Positions 1-9,144 are shown, counted from the first letter of the stretch. The stretch is 64,000 nt of DNA from an uncultured Collinsella sp. (GCA_900543505.1 UQSB01000001.1:23344-87343); one strand, 5' to 3'. A program made the numbers and translations. Notes: generated by a model from the letters alone, not told the origin.

Positions 1-837
1 GATATCACCCACGAGGACATCGTCGATGAACACCCAGACGTCATCATCGCCGGCGAACTCGAACACCATGTCGTCGCCCGCGTTCGTCTTGCCGCCAGCA
101 GGCTGCACGAATCGCGTGGACATTGAGAGGCCGAAGTGGTGGTTGACGGGGCGGCCGTCGTTGTAGCGCGAATCACCGGTGTTGTCTGCCTTGATGCCGG
201 TTTGGACGAGCCGGTCGTTTTCCTCTTTGAGCACCTTGTCTGCCGCGTCGAACGGGAAGAACTGACCCTGGTGGGACGAATCGCCCACTTTGTCAATGCC
301 CCAGGTGTCATAGATGTCGAAGGCATTCTTGTCAGCGTTGTAGGCTGCGTAGTTTTTGGAGCTGTCATAGACGTAGTAGCCGTTCTGAACCTTGAGGAGG
401 CCCGTCACGCCAAAATGGGACGTCTTGCCGATCTGGGCAGAGGAATCGAACAGGTAGCAGAGGGACTCGCCGCCCCAGGTTTTGGAAAGCTGCGGATAGC
501 CGTCTAAAAGCGTGTTGTTGACAATGCCGGGCTGCGGGTTCGTGTTGCCCGTCCAATGGTTGAGCGACTCACCACCCTGGCCGTCGTTAAACTGGAACCG
601 GTGGTTTGCGTTGACGCCGCCGTTGCCGGAAACCGACAGATGGTTATCGGGATTCACCCAGTAATCAAACAGGTTGATTGTTGTCCCCGAAGGCGAAATC
701 GTCGTAACCGTGTGGTCCGAAAACGCCGCTTCCGCACGGGTCGGCAGGAAGAAACTCGCCGTCAGCGCGACGGCGAGGGCCAAAACAATCACATATGGCG
801 AGACCGGGCGCAGCCCACGACGACGGCCATAAGACAT
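1..837 (-). CDS. Fibro-slime domain surface protein, N-terminal part (cut by window edge)
   Basis: The first 279 residues are visible and the frame runs off the left edge. Residues 1-38 form a signal peptide: basic start (MSYGRRRG), hydrophobic core, then an AEAA-type cleavage region. The last visible residues contain GDDDVWVFID, the hallmark of the fibro-slime (PA14-like) domain found in secreted adhesins. The body is rich in Asn, Gly and aromatic residues, as in other extracellular proteins. ATG at 837 is chosen because it directly precedes the signal peptide; its ribosome site (GCGGTGG) is weak. Surface attachment or matrix binding is the likely role (family knowledge). Whether it ends in a sortase motif cannot be seen. 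Confidence 0.75.
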   Translation of the reverse strand, partial: MSYGRRRGLRPVSPYVIVLALAVALTASFFLPTRAEAAFSDHTVTTISPSGTTINLFDYWVNPDNHLSVSGNGGVNANHRFQFNDGQGGESLNHWTGNTNPQPGIVNNTLLDGYPQLSKTWGGESLCYLFDSSAQIGKTSHFGVTGLLKVQNGYYVYDSSKNYAAYNADKNAFDIYDTWGIDKVGDSSHQGQFFPFDAADKVLKEENDRLVQTGIKADNTGDSRYNDGRPVNHHFGLSMSTRFVQPAGGKTNAGDDMVFEFAGDDDVWVFIDDVLVGDI

Positions 838-1132
838 GACGGACCACCGCTCGCGCGGCCGGTGTTCACCAGGAAGTTCCCTGCTTAGACACCCCCCCGG
901 TAGCATTATTCACGAGTCGAGACGTCGTCTCTCTGAGCTCCTGCATAATTTCCTCCCCAGTCACACGGCGACCTGCCCGGGTGCTCCCCGGGGGCCGAGG
1001 CAGTCTGGCACATGCCCGCAGTCGTTCAAGGAATACCAACCCCAGCATATGTCTCTTAAGATATCTTAGTCTTATTCTATGACAGTTTTTGTCTCATTAC
1101 CGATGAAATCGGCTCAGTCCCTTTGTCGCATG
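838..1132. other. Intergenic region ahead of the fibro-slime gene
   Basis: Apart from the small frame at 866-946, this gap holds a short hairpin at GAGAC-GAC-GTCTC (about 930) and a GC hairpin built from CCGGG/CCCGG near 980. Near 1109-1125 there is one arm (CAGTCCCTTTGTCGCAT) of the palindrome family seen elsewhere in the window. No known riboswitch or tRNA was recognised. Confidence 0.4.
866..946 (-). CDS. Possible 26-residue leader peptide upstream of the fibro-slime gene
   Basis: An ATG at 946 is preceded by a very strong ribosome site (GGGGAGGA, 5 nt spacing) and opens a 26-codon frame ending with TGA 28 bases before the fibro-slime start. The peptide begins MQELRETTSRLVNN. It has no signal peptide or recognisable domain. 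The strong ribosome site contrasts with the weak one of the large gene behind it, which suggests a translated leader or coupling. It could equally be a chance frame. Confidence 0.3.
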   Translation of the reverse strand: MQELRETTSRLVNNATGGVSKQGTSW

Positions 1133-2560
1133 CTAGAGCGTGTGGAGCAGGGCGATGAGGAAGCGGATGCCTTGGAGGTAGGCGCGACGGGTGATGCGCT
1201 CGTTGGTGCCGTGGACGCCGTGGTCGCATTCGTCATCGTCGACCACGAAGGCGGAGAAGCGGATGCACTCGTGGCAAATGCGCTGGTAGTTGGCGGCATC
1301 GGTTGCACCAATCACGGTCGAGGGCACGATGCTCATCGGCTCTTGGCCCACCGCAGACGATCCGTTTTCCTCCGTCGGCTTGGGATCACGGAAATAGCGG
1401 GCGGCGATGGCGCGGACGGCCTCGAGCCCCGGACCGCCCACGCGCGGGGACGGCGAGGGCTCGGAGCTGCCGGGGCCCAGCTCGACCTCGACTCGGCCGG
1501 CGAGCCCAGCGGTGGCAACGGCCTCGCGGCAGCAGGCCACGACATCGGCCACGCTCGTACCCTCGAGCATGCGGAAGTTGATATTGACCCACATATCTTG
1601 CGGCATTACGTTGGCACCGGTACTGCCGCCCTCGATTTGCGTGGGCGCACAGGTGGTGGTCACAAGCGGGTACAGCTTTTTGCTGGCAAGGCAGTCGCGC
1701 ACGATGGCATCCTTGCTGGCAGCAATCTCGTCTGCGGTATAAAGCCCCAGCTCGACGAGCTGCGCGGCAAGCAGATCGGTCACACGCGCCGGCCACTCGA
1801 TATCGCAAATCGCGGCAATAGCGCGGCTGAGCACTTCGAGCGACGTGCCGCCGTAGGGGTTAGACGAATGCCCGCCCTCGCTACGCGTCCTCAACACGAT
1901 ATCGGCGTAGCCCTTTTCGGCCAGGTCGGCATGCATAAGCCAGCCCTCGCCCGCGCCGTACTCGGCAGCCGAAACGATACGGTAGTCACCCTCGTCGATC
2001 AGGAACTCGAGCTCAACACCGCGCTCCTCGAGCACGCGGCCGATAGCTCCAGCGCCGTACTGCGTGGTTTCCTCGTCCTGGCCAAAGGCGAGCAACAGCG
2101 AACGCTTGTGCTCCCAACCGTGCGCCAACGCATACTCAACCGCCTCGAGAATGCCTGCGACCTGATCCTTCATGTCGATAGCGCCGCGACCCCAAATGTA
2201 GGTGTCGTCCACCTGTCCGCTAAAGGGGGCGTGCGTCCAGTCGGCCTCGGTACCCGGCACCACGGGGACCACGTCCATGTGGCCCATGAGCATGACGGGT
2301 TTGAGGGCGGAGTCGGAACCGCCAAGCGTCACCAACAGCGAATGGCCGACAAGCTCGACCTCGCCCGCCGCAAATACGTGCGGCCAGGCCTGCTGCATAT
2401 ACGCGCGCAGGTCGTCGAAGGGCTGCCAATCCACCGCCTCGGCATCCATGCTCGAAATGGTCGGAAACGACAGCACGCGGCCCAAGCGCTCGCACGCGCC
2501 GGCCTCGTCTATATCGGCAAAATCGTCCTCATGCGCAAAGAAGCGCCAAACCTCGGCCAT
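1133..2560 (-). CDS. M20/M25/M40 family metallopeptidase
   Basis: A 475-residue zinc-dependent dipeptidase or deacylase of the M20 family. The metal-binding signatures are visible: GHMDVVP with His94 and Asp96, the bridging Asp129 in GRGAIDMK, catalytic Glu163/Glu164 in DEE, and a late HGTNE motif near residue 450. The insert around residues 200-320 corresponds to the lid/dimerisation domain (EGGHSSNPYGGTS). Start ATG at 2560 has AAAGGATG five bases upstream. It follows the amino-acid transporter ATPase on the same strand by 72 bp. This suggests the transporter imports peptides or amino-acid conjugates that this enzyme hydrolyses in the cytoplasm. Exact substrate unknown. Confidence 0.85.
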   Translation of the reverse strand: MAEVWRFFAHEDDFADIDEAGACERLGRVLSFPTISSMDAEAVDWQPFDDLRAYMQQAWPHVFAAGEVELVGHSLLVTLGGSDSALKPVMLMGHMDVVPVVPGTEADWTHAPFSGQVDDTYIWGRGAIDMKDQVAGILEAVEYALAHGWEHKRSLLLAFGQDEETTQYGAGAIGRVLEERGVELEFLIDEGDYRIVSAAEYGAGEGWLMHADLAEKGYADIVLRTRSEGGHSSNPYGGTSLEVLSRAIAAICDIEWPARVTDLLAAQLVELGLYTADEIAASKDAIVRDCLASKKLYPLVTTTCAPTQIEGGSTGANVMPQDMWVNINFRMLEGTSVADVVACCREAVATAGLAGRVEVELGPGSSEPSPSPRVGGPGLEAVRAIAARYFRDPKPTEENGSSAVGQEPMSIVPSTVIGATDAANYQRICHECIRFSAFVVDDDECDHGVHGTNERITRRAYLQGIRFLIALLHTL

Positions 2561-2586
2561 GACATCCTTTCGATTGTGACGACAAA

Positions 2587-2607
2587 GGCCGCCCCACGGG
2601 AGCGGCC
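2587..2607 (-). terminator. Intercistronic hairpin between ABC ATPase and peptidase
   Basis: GGCCGC and GCGGCC flank a 9-nt loop, followed on the minus strand by TTTGTC. The T tract is short, so this is more likely an attenuator or RNA stabiliser than a full stop. It would lower peptidase expression relative to the transporter. Confidence 0.45.
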
Positions 2608-2632
2608 CTGCAACGTAAGCGTTTGCGGTCGG

Positions 2633-3418
2633 TTATTTGTCCTCGAGATAACGCGAGAGGAACTCGCGGGTGCGCTGGTGCTTGGGATTGCCAAAGAGCT
2701 CGGCCGGCGCGGCGTCCTCGAGTACCACGCCCTTGTCCATAAAGACCACGCGGTCGGATACGGTTCGGGCAAAGGCCATCTCGTGCGTGACGACGACCAT
2801 GGTCATGCCGTCGGCGGCGAGCTTGCGCATGACCTCGAGCACCTCGCCCACGATCTCGGGGTCGAGCGCGGAGGTCGGCTCGTCGAACAGCATGATCTGC
2901 GGATTCATACATAGGGCACGAGCGATGGCCACGCGCTGTTTTTGACCACCGGACAGGCGACCAACGGCGGCGTGCGCGAACTTTTCGAGTCCCACGCTCG
3001 TCAGATGCTCCATCGCGACCTTCTCGGCCTCGGCCTTGCTCATCTTTTTGAGCGTGACGGGCGCGAGCGTGCAGTTGTCGAGCACATCCATGTTGTTGAA
3101 CAGGTTAAAGCCCTGGAACACCATGCCGATGTCCTCGCGCAATTTGTTGATATTGCAGCGCTCGGCCGTAAGGTCCTGGCCGTGGAACCAGATGTGGCCC
3201 GCGTCCGGGGTCTCGAGCAGGTTGAGGCAGCGCAGGAAGGTCGACTTGCCCGAGCCCGAGGCGCCGATAATGGTGACGACCTCGCCGGGATTGACAGCGA
3301 GGTCGATGCCCTTAAGCACCTCGAGCGAGCCAAAGCTCTTGCGCAGGCCCTCGACGCGGATGAGCGGCTCATTGGTCTGTGCGGCGGCCGCGGTGCCGGT
3401 AGTGGCGGTATCTGCCAT
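2633..3418 (-). CDS. Amino-acid ABC transporter ATP-binding protein
   Basis: A 261-residue ATPase of the polar amino-acid uptake (GlnQ/HisP) class. Walker A is GASGSGKST (52-60), Q-loop Gln102, signature LSGGQ (155-159), Walker [11 protein letters not shown] (177-186) and switch His212. All catalytic residues are intact. The longest frame starts at 3493, but ATG 3418 has GGAG at good spacing and starts a typical short Ala/Thr-rich leader, so it is preferred. It lies 22 bp after the permease gene and completes the importer with the membrane and binding subunits. Confidence 0.93.
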   Translation of the reverse strand: MADTATTGTAAAAQTNEPLIRVEGLRKSFGSLEVLKGIDLAVNPGEVVTIIGASGSGKSTFLRCLNLLETPDAGHIWFHGQDLTAERCNINKLREDIGMVFQGFNLFNNMDVLDNCTLAPVTLKKMSKAEAEKVAMEHLTSVGLEKFAHAAVGRLSGGQKQRVAIARALCMNPQIMLFDEPTSALDPEIVGEVLEVMRKLAADGMTMVVVTHEMAFARTVSDRVVFMDKGVVLEDAAPAELFGNPKHQRTREFLSRYLEDK

Positions 3419-3440
3419 GATGATTCTCCTCGTCTTGAGC

Positions 3441-4589
3441 CTAGTTGGAGCTGGGCAGCGTGGCCGGGGCCTCAGCGCCCAGCTTTTTGCCAAAGGCCTC
3501 GAGCAGGCGGCTCGCCACGAGCGTCAGGATCAGGTAAACCACGAGCGCCACGCAGTAGACCTCCATCTGGCGGTAGTACACGCCGGCGACGGTGGTGGTG
3601 GCGTACATGAGGTCGAACACGCCGATGACCGAAAGCACCGACGAGTCCTTGATGTTGATGATGAGCTCGTTGGTGAGCGCCGGAATCGCGTTTTTAATAC
3701 CCTGGGGGAACACAACCTTGCGCATGGCCTGCCACTGCGAAAGACCCAGCGAACGCGCCGCCTCGGCCTGACCGGGGTCGATGGACTCGATGCCGCCGCG
3801 CAGGACCTCCATCATGTAGGCGGTAGAGTTGAGCGAGATGGTGACGAGGCCGGCAGTGAAGGTACTCCAGATTTGGTTGGCCTGGGCGGTCTCGAAGCCC
3901 ATGCCGCGCAAAACGGTGAAGCCCGCGTAATAGATGAGCAGGCCCTGGACCATCATGGGCGTGCCGCGCACGATAGTGGAGTAGATGGTCGCAAAGCCAC
4001 GGCCGATGCTCTTGAAGAAGCGCGTGAGATCGTTGTCCACACGGTCGAAGGTCTGAATACGCAGGAACACAAAGAGCAGCGCCAGGAAAAAGGCGATGAC
4101 GGTGCCGAAGGTCGCAAGCGCGATGGTGATCTCGATACCGCGGATAAAGAAGTCCCCGCTCTTGTAGGTCATGTAGACCAGACTCGACAAAAAGTCGCTG
4201 GGGTTGGAGTCCGAGACAATGCTCACCCGCACCAGGTCGATAAACGACATGACGCAACGGTCGATAAAGAAGATCGCCGCAATGGCGACCACGACATAGC
4301 TGCCCAGGCGCGCGCCGCGACGGAAGCGCTCGGAAGCAAACGGCGACGTTTCGCGATAGTCGTTCCAGTGCATGAGCTTGGTGACCAGCGCCGCCGCTGA
4401 CACGACAAGCCAGGCCCAAAGGATTGCCCAGAGGCAGTCTTGGAACACGCCCGTAGGCGCCAAGAAGCTCAGCGGCGTGGGGTTGCGCTGGCTAAACGCC
4501 AGGCCGAGCGCCGCGATAACGCTCGTGCCCAGGTACACATAGCGGTGGTCGGCCTTGGTAAAGGAGGCCAGATGATTGATGGTTTTCAT
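3441..4589 (-). CDS. Amino-acid ABC transporter permease (HisM/GlnP family)
   Basis: A 382-residue membrane subunit. The C-terminal two thirds is the standard His/Glu/Gln permease domain, with RGTPMMVQ in the first helices and a clear EAA loop ([14 protein letters not shown]) that docks on the ATPase. The N-terminal ~130 residues are an extension with about three more hydrophobic segments, longer than the usual 220-residue family member. The ATG at 4589 is preceded by GGGAGGC. It lies 9 bp behind the binding-protein gene. Only one permease gene is present, so it probably acts as a homodimer. Confidence 0.9.
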   Translation of the reverse strand: MKTINHLASFTKADHRYVYLGTSVIAALGLAFSQRNPTPLSFLAPTGVFQDCLWAILWAWLVVSAAALVTKLMHWNDYRETSPFASERFRRGARLGSYVVVAIAAIFFIDRCVMSFIDLVRVSIVSDSNPSDFLSSLVYMTYKSGDFFIRGIEITIALATFGTVIAFFLALLFVFLRIQTFDRVDNDLTRFFKSIGRGFATIYSTIVRGTPMMVQGLLIYYAGFTVLRGMGFETAQANQIWSTFTAGLVTISLNSTAYMMEVLRGGIESIDPGQAEAARSLGLSQWQAMRKVVFPQGIKNAIPALTNELIINIKDSSVLSVIGVFDLMYATTTVAGVYYRQMEVYCVALVVYLILTLVASRLLEAFGKKLGAEAPATLPSSN

Positions 4590-4598
4590 GCTGCCTCC

Positions 4599-5525
4599 CT
4601 ATGCCGGCTGACGATCGAGGCACGCGTCCCACATTTGGTCGCGCTCCTCTTGGCTAATGCCCTTGAGTGTCTTGTCGATGAGCTTAAGCAGCTTGTCCGA
4701 GCCCTTGCGGCAGCCGACGTTTGCCGCGACCTCCTGCTTAAAGCCCTCGCCCTCGGCAAAATGAATAGGGACAATGCCCGGATTTTGGGCCATATAGCCC
4801 TTCTCGTTCTCGGTGTTGTACGTCACGGCGTCACAGGTACCCTGCAGCAGGTTCGAAAACACCGTGGGGACCGAATCGACCGGGTTCTTGTGCACAACGC
4901 CCGGAATCTCGTCGATGACAGTATCGAGCATGGTGTCCTTTTGACCGAGTACCGTAGCACCGCTAAAGTCGCTGAGCTTGGTGGCGTTTTGGTAGGGGGA
5001 TCCCTCTTTTACGAATAGGCCGAAGTAGCCAATGAAATACGGATCGGAGAAGCCGACCGACTCCTCACGCTCGGGTGTGGCGCTCATACCGGCGATGATG
5101 AGGTCGATCTGGCCGTTGTTGAGCGAATCGATAAGGCCCGAGAAGCTCTGCTTGACGGCAACGGGCTCGCCACCGAGGGCCTTGCAGACGATTTTGGCGA
5201 CCTGCACGTCGTAGCCATCGGCATAGGCGCCCTGCACGTTATCGATGGGAATGGTGTACTCGCTGGCTTCGGAAACCTGCCAGTTGTACGGGGCGTAAGC
5301 CGCCTCCATGCCGATGCGGATCTTGTCCTTGCCGATCACGGAATCGGATAGGTCTTCGCGACCGCCGCCCGTCGTGGGCTGAACCACCTTGAGCGTGGAC
5401 GGGCGCTGACAGCCGGCGAGCGCGCCGGCGACGACGGAAGCACTCGCAGCGAGAGCGCTACCCAGGAAGATGCGACGACTGCACACCGGCTGGGCCTGCG
5501 CGCCGCATTGATGGGGAGAATGCAT
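4599..5525 (-). CDS. Amino-acid ABC transporter substrate-binding lipoprotein
   Basis: A 308-residue solute-binding protein of family 3. The N-terminus has a twin-arginine-like SRRIFLG followed by a hydrophobic stretch and a lipobox LAGC, so it is a lipoprotein on the outer face of the membrane, possibly Tat-exported. The body shows typical features: IRIGMEAAYAPYNW, DVQVAKIV, DLIIAGMSATPEREESVGFS. The open frame runs to 5597, but ATG 5525 with GGGAAGG upstream gives the proper signal peptide. It is first in the four-gene operon. Confidence 0.92.
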   Translation of the reverse strand: MHSPHQCGAQAQPVCSRRIFLGSALAASASVVAGALAGCQRPSTLKVVQPTTGGGREDLSDSVIGKDKIRIGMEAAYAPYNWQVSEASEYTIPIDNVQGAYADGYDVQVAKIVCKALGGEPVAVKQSFSGLIDSLNNGQIDLIIAGMSATPEREESVGFSDPYFIGYFGLFVKEGSPYQNATKLSDFSGATVLGQKDTMLDTVIDEIPGVVHKNPVDSVPTVFSNLLQGTCDAVTYNTENEKGYMAQNPGIVPIHFAEGEGFKQEVAANVGCRKGSDKLLKLIDKTLKGISQEERDQMWDACLDRQPA

Positions 5526-5692
5526 AATCTGCCTTCCCTGTTGAATCGTATGCTGACGACTTAACAGGATATACGCCAGCGACCAGCAGCGCAGCACAAG
5601 CTCGAAAAATTAATAGACACACGGTAGTCATTGGGAACGTCGATGTTTTGGCAATGCCAGCGAGCGCCGCCCAGAGCGAACAAGTTGGCATG
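5526..5692. other. Promoter region of the amino-acid transporter operon
   Basis: This gap holds the 5' leader of the binding-protein gene on the minus strand. It is more AT-rich than the flanking genes. I could not fix a convincing -35/-10 pair, and no riboswitch fold was recognised. Confidence 0.3.
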
Positions 5693-5735
5693 AAAAAGGC
5701 ACGGCATAGACCTTCTGGTCATGCCGTGCCTTTTG
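5693..5735 (-). terminator. Rho-independent terminator of the aldose epimerase gene
   Basis: AAAAGGCACGGCAT pairs perfectly with ATGCCGTGCCTTTT around a 13-nt loop. On the minus strand the stem is followed by TTTTT. It sits 70 bp after the stop of the epimerase gene. Confidence 0.9.
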
Positions 5736-5805
5736 AATGACAAATTGTCGCTCTGGGTGGCGCGCAGCGTCGACCGGCCCGCCGTTCGCTAGAACGGCGG
5801 AACCT

Positions 5806-6699
5806 CTAGAGCAACGTGACGCTAAAGGCGCGCTTGTCGGTAGCACCCGGCGCCAGCGTAATGGTGTCGACCTTGTGCTCAAAGACGTCGTCCTCGGTGT
5901 CCATGGTGGTGTGGCCGGTCCAAGGCTCGAGCGCCACAAACGGGGCGTCGTTGGCGGCAGACCACACGCCGATGTACTTAAAGCCCTCAAAGTCGATCTT
6001 GACGCCGTGGCCCGACTTGCGACCGCGCAGCGTGAGCGTGGAGCCCGGGGTATCGGTGAACATGATGGCGTCGTTATCGAAGCTGCGGTGCGTGATGGGC
6101 AGCACGTCCGAGTTATCGGGCGCCTTGTAGCTACCCTCGAACGTCATAAGGCCATCGGGCGTGATGACGGGGGCCTCGTTAGTCCAAGCCTCGGTAAACG
6201 CCAGCTCGTAATCCTCGAACGCCTCGTCCTCGGCACCGGGGGCGGGCACGTTAAATGCGGGATGGCCGCCCACCGAGAACGGCAGGTCCACGTCGCCGGT
6301 GTTGGTGACGGCAAAGGTCTGCATGAGGGTGGCGTCGCCGGTCAGGGCATAGGTCATGTTGAGCTTAAAGTGGAACGGGAAGGCCTTGAGCGACTCGGGC
6401 GTGTCGGTGATCTCGTAGGTGACGGACGAGCCGTCCTCGGAGACCTCGACCAGCTTATGCTCGGCGATGCGCGCGAGGCCGTGGCGCGGCATCTCGCAGG
6501 TGCCAGCCGCAGACGTCGCCGTGTTGTTGCGCAGTGAGCCCACGATGGGGAACAGAATGGGCGCGTGCTTGCCCCAAAAGGCCGGGTCGCCCTGCCACAG
6601 ATACTCGTTGCCGTTGAGGGCAAGGCTCGTGAGCTGGGCACCCATGGAATCGATGGCCGCGGTGAGGCCGCCGCGCTTGATGGTGGTGACGGTGGACAT
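5806..6699 (-). CDS. Aldose 1-epimerase family protein (LacX-like mutarotase)
   Basis: A 297-residue enzyme of the galactose mutarotase superfamily, LacX/YihR branch. Visible signatures are PRHGLAR (catalytic His region near 80-86), GGHPAFN (second catalytic His) and LEPWTG (catalytic Glu). Family members interconvert alpha and beta anomers of sugars or sugar phosphates in the cytosol. ATG 6699 has GGAGGA 7 nt upstream, better than the in-frame codon at 6723. It is not in an obvious sugar operon, so the substrate is open. Confidence 0.88.
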   Translation of the reverse strand: MSTVTTIKRGGLTAAIDSMGAQLTSLALNGNEYLWQGDPAFWGKHAPILFPIVGSLRNNTATSAAGTCEMPRHGLARIAEHKLVEVSEDGSSVTYEITDTPESLKAFPFHFKLNMTYALTGDATLMQTFAVTNTGDVDLPFSVGGHPAFNVPAPGAEDEAFEDYELAFTEAWTNEAPVITPDGLMTFEGSYKAPDNSDVLPITHRSFDNDAIMFTDTPGSTLTLRGRKSGHGVKIDFEGFKYIGVWSAANDAPFVALEPWTGHTTMDTEDDVFEHKVDTITLAPGATDKRAFSVTLL

Positions 6700-6778
6700 G
6701 CTACTTCCTCCAAAAGTAAACAACAGTGTCGAGGGCTATTGTCCCACTCTTGGCGGCGGGGTTGAGCGACAGGTGCAG

Positions 6779-7648
6779 TTATTGAGCAATAGCGTAAAGG
6801 TCAAACCCGCCCTGCGGCGTGCTATCGACCGTATCGGGCGCCTGTGAATTAAAACTCACCGGAACCATGCGCTTTGAGGCACGGTAACACGTGCCGTCGG
6901 TGGCGACGGGCGGCTCATCGACCGTGAGCTCGTAGTCGCCGGGCTTGAGCTCGATGCCGTCACCTTCGGAATTGACGTATTGGTACTCGTCGATCGCTTG
7001 CCCCTTGAGCGTGCGACCCACGATATGGACGAGCATCTGGCTGTCGCCGCGCGCGGTGTCCCACGTCGCGCCGTCCTTGACCTCGACCGATACATGCACC
7101 GAGCGCGTGCGGCTGAGCGATTGCTCGACAGACATCTCGACCTTGGCGGCGTCTTTGCGCTGTTGTTCAACATGGCTCCAGACGTTTCCAATTACCGAGC
7201 ATGCGATAACGCCGGCCATAAAGGCGATAAGGATGGGGCCAAGCGGAGAGCGACGTCCCGCATCTTCCTCGCGAGCCAGATCGGGGCGATGCGTGGGCGC
7301 AGGCGCCTGGGCACCCTGCGAGGGCACGTCGAGAATGCTGAAGGATGCCGTGCTGTCGGGATCGATAGTGTGACGCGGCTGCGGGGTCTTTGCCGGCGAG
7401 ATGGACATGTCGGCTGGCTCACCCAGTGTGGCCGTGGCATCGGCCTTTGCCTCGTCGGCCTCAGCCTGGGCCCAAGCCTGCTCAAAGGTCAGAGGCTCGG
7501 CGGCATCGGAGGCGGCGTCAGGCTCGACAGCAGCATCGCTGCCGGTCTCGTCCTCGTCGCTCGACACGTCACGCGGCGCGGGCTCGTCCCACTCCTCGTC
7601 CGGAGCCTCGCCCTCGCTATACCACCATTCAAAGTTATCGATATCCAT
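6779..7648 (-). CDS. Hypothetical single-pass membrane protein with acidic N-terminus
   Basis: A 289-residue protein not recognised by family. Residues 1-130 are highly acidic and low in complexity (Asp, Glu, Ala). One membrane segment follows (LGPILIAFMAGVIACSVIGN, about residues 137-156). The C-terminal ~130 residues should lie outside the membrane and look like a beta-rich domain (VHVSVEVKDG, PGDYELTVDEPP). ATG 7648 is chosen as the first Met with a purine-rich site ahead. It probably shares a transcript with the epimerase behind it, 79 bp away. Confidence 0.6.
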   Translation of the reverse strand: MDIDNFEWWYSEGEAPDEEWDEPAPRDVSSDEDETGSDAAVEPDAASDAAEPLTFEQAWAQAEADEAKADATATLGEPADMSISPAKTPQPRHTIDPDSTASFSILDVPSQGAQAPAPTHRPDLAREEDAGRRSPLGPILIAFMAGVIACSVIGNVWSHVEQQRKDAAKVEMSVEQSLSRTRSVHVSVEVKDGATWDTARGDSQMLVHIVGRTLKGQAIDEYQYVNSEGDGIELKPGDYELTVDEPPVATDGTCYRASKRMVPVSFNSQAPDTVDSTPQGGFDLYAIAQ

Positions 7649-7730
7649 ACGGGGCGCCCCCTTGGCCTCGCAAATAAACACTTGCTAGCCTTATACCCCC
7701 AGATGACACGGGGGCTCGCCGGCACAGACA

Positions 7731-7793
7731 GGAAAAGCGTCACAACATTCGACGCTTTTCCTCGTTTTCGAGATTTTCATCGAATGTTGTGAC
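7731..7793. repeat. Overlapping, mutually exclusive inverted repeats
   Basis: GGAAAAGCGTC (7731-7741) pairs perfectly with GACGCTTTTCC (7751-7761). GTCACAACATTCGA (7739-7752) pairs perfectly with TCGAATGTTGTGAC (7780-7793). The two stems share bases, so only one can form at a time. The element lies in the divergent gap between the membrane protein and the MFS gene. Confidence 0.75.
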
Positions 7794-7818
7794 GGTTTGG
7801 GCGACTGGCTGGCAGCGC

Positions 7819-7851
7819 AATGCGACAAAGGGACTGCCCCTTTGTCGCATT
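7819..7851. repeat. GCGACAAAGGG palindrome (dispersed family, copy 1)
   Basis: AATGCGACAAAGGG and CCCTTTGTCGCATT are perfect 14-bp arms around ACTGC. Related copies occur at 14146, 25328 and 43026. Confidence 0.85.
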
Positions 7852-7908
7852 CTGTTAGAGTTGCAGGGATTGAATCCCGCTTATTCATGCGACATTGGAG
7901 TGACAACC

Positions 7909-9144
7909 TTGACCGCCGCAACCACGCCTAAAAGTAAGTCAACCGCCGCCGCGCTCTCCCCCGCGCGCACCAAGCTCTGCCTGGCGCTGCTCGTGCTGTT
8001 GGGCTTCTCGCTCGGCTGCTCGGAGTTCGTGGTCATCGGCATCGAAAGCGACTTGGCAACGGAACTCGGCGTATCACTTGCCACTGCGGGCCAGCTCATC
8101 AGCGTGTTCGCGCTCGTCTACGCTATCGCCACGCCGGTGCTCGCGCTCAGCACGGGGCGATTCCGCCGCTACCAGCTGCTCGTGTGCTACAGCATCGTTT
8201 TTGTGCTCGGCAACCTGGTCATGGCGTTGGCGCCCAACTTCCAGGTGCTGTTTATCTCGCGCATTGTCCTGGGCTCCGTCTCGGGCGCACTGCTCGCCGT
8301 GGGTGTGACGTACATCCCCGAGCTGCTGTCCCCACAGCAAACCTCGCTTGCCATCTCGGTGGTATATGGTGCGTTTTCCGTGGCAATGGTCTTTGTGACC
8401 TCGATCGGCAAGTTCGTGGCCGACACGCTCGACTGGCACGTGGCCATGTACGGCACGCTGACCTTTGCCGTTCTGATCTGCGGAGCGCTCGTGGCGTTTA
8501 TGCCGCGCGCTGGGCAAACCGATGAGCCTGCCACCTTTCGCGAGCAGGCGGGTCTGCTGCGCGAGCCGAGCATCATCACCGGCATGCTCATCTTTTTGTT
8601 TGGCGTAGGCTCGGTCTATGTGTTCTACGGCTACGTGACGCCTTATCTTGAGCAGGTGCTGGGTATGGGAACCGTTCAGGCGAGCACCACGCTTATGGCC
8701 TACGGCGTGTTCTGCCTGATCTCGAACATCCTGGGCGGATGGATCGATGCGCGCTTTGGCATGAAGGCGCTGCTTGTGACGTTTGTGCTGCAGGCCGCGG
8801 CGTTACTCGGGCTGTTTGCTGTGGGCGGCACCATGCCGCTCGCGCTGGTCTTTGTTTTTAGCTTGGCACTGCTCATGTACCTGTTCTCGGTGTCGTGCAT
8901 CACGCACTTTATGGACGTGGCACGCAGCCGCCATCCCAAGTCGATGGTACTCGCAAGTTCGGTTGAGCCCATGGCGTTTAACGTCGGCATCTCGTTTGGC
9001 ACCGCAGTGGGCGGCGCCGTGGTAAACGGAATTGGCATTGCGTACGTGGGTGCCGTGGGCGCCGCGTTCTCACTTGTGGCCTGGGCGCTCACGCTGGCGA
9101 CGATTAAGTTGGCTCGCTGGGAGCGCAGGCGGGCGAGGGCGTAG
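7909..9144 (+). CDS. MFS transporter (AraJ/NepI-type drug or sugar efflux)
   Basis: A 411-residue, 12-helix major facilitator. The first helix GFSLGCSEFVVIGI, the short loop motif A-like GRFRRYQ and the motif C-like region ALLAVGVTYIPELL match the DHA1 group that includes AraJ, NepI and YdhP. Members export sugars, nucleosides or drugs with proton antiport. The open frame begins at 7789 but would run through the palindrome at 7819-7851. TTG 7909 has GGAG 8 nt upstream and gives a short hydrophilic N-terminus, so it is preferred; GTG 7900 is an alternative. The gene stands alone on the plus strand. Confidence 0.85.
   Translation: MTAATTPKSKSTAAALSPARTKLCLALLVLLGFSLGCSEFVVIGIESDLATELGVSLATAGQLISVFALVYAIATPVLALSTGRFRRYQLLVCYSIVFVLGNLVMALAPNFQVLFISRIVLGSVSGALLAVGVTYIPELLSPQQTSLAISVVYGAFSVAMVFVTSIGKFVADTLDWHVAMYGTLTFAVLICGALVAFMPRAGQTDEPATFREQAGLLREPSIITGMLIFLFGVGSVYVFYGYVTPYLEQVLGMGTVQASTTLMAYGVFCLISNILGGWIDARFGMKALLVTFVLQAAALLGLFAVGGTMPLALVFVFSLALLMYLFSVSCITHFMDVARSRHPKSMVLASSVEPMAFNVGISFGTAVGGAVVNGIGIAYVGAVGAAFSLVAWALTLATIKLARWERRRARA

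Noticed and set aside
838..1132. Cyclic-di-GMP riboswitch before the fibro-slime gene
   Set aside because: The region lacks the conserved GEMM core; only small hairpins are present.
1079..2914. Long plus-strand frame of 611 codons
   Set aside because: It is the antisense shadow of the M20 peptidase and ABC ATPase genes, which carry full motifs.
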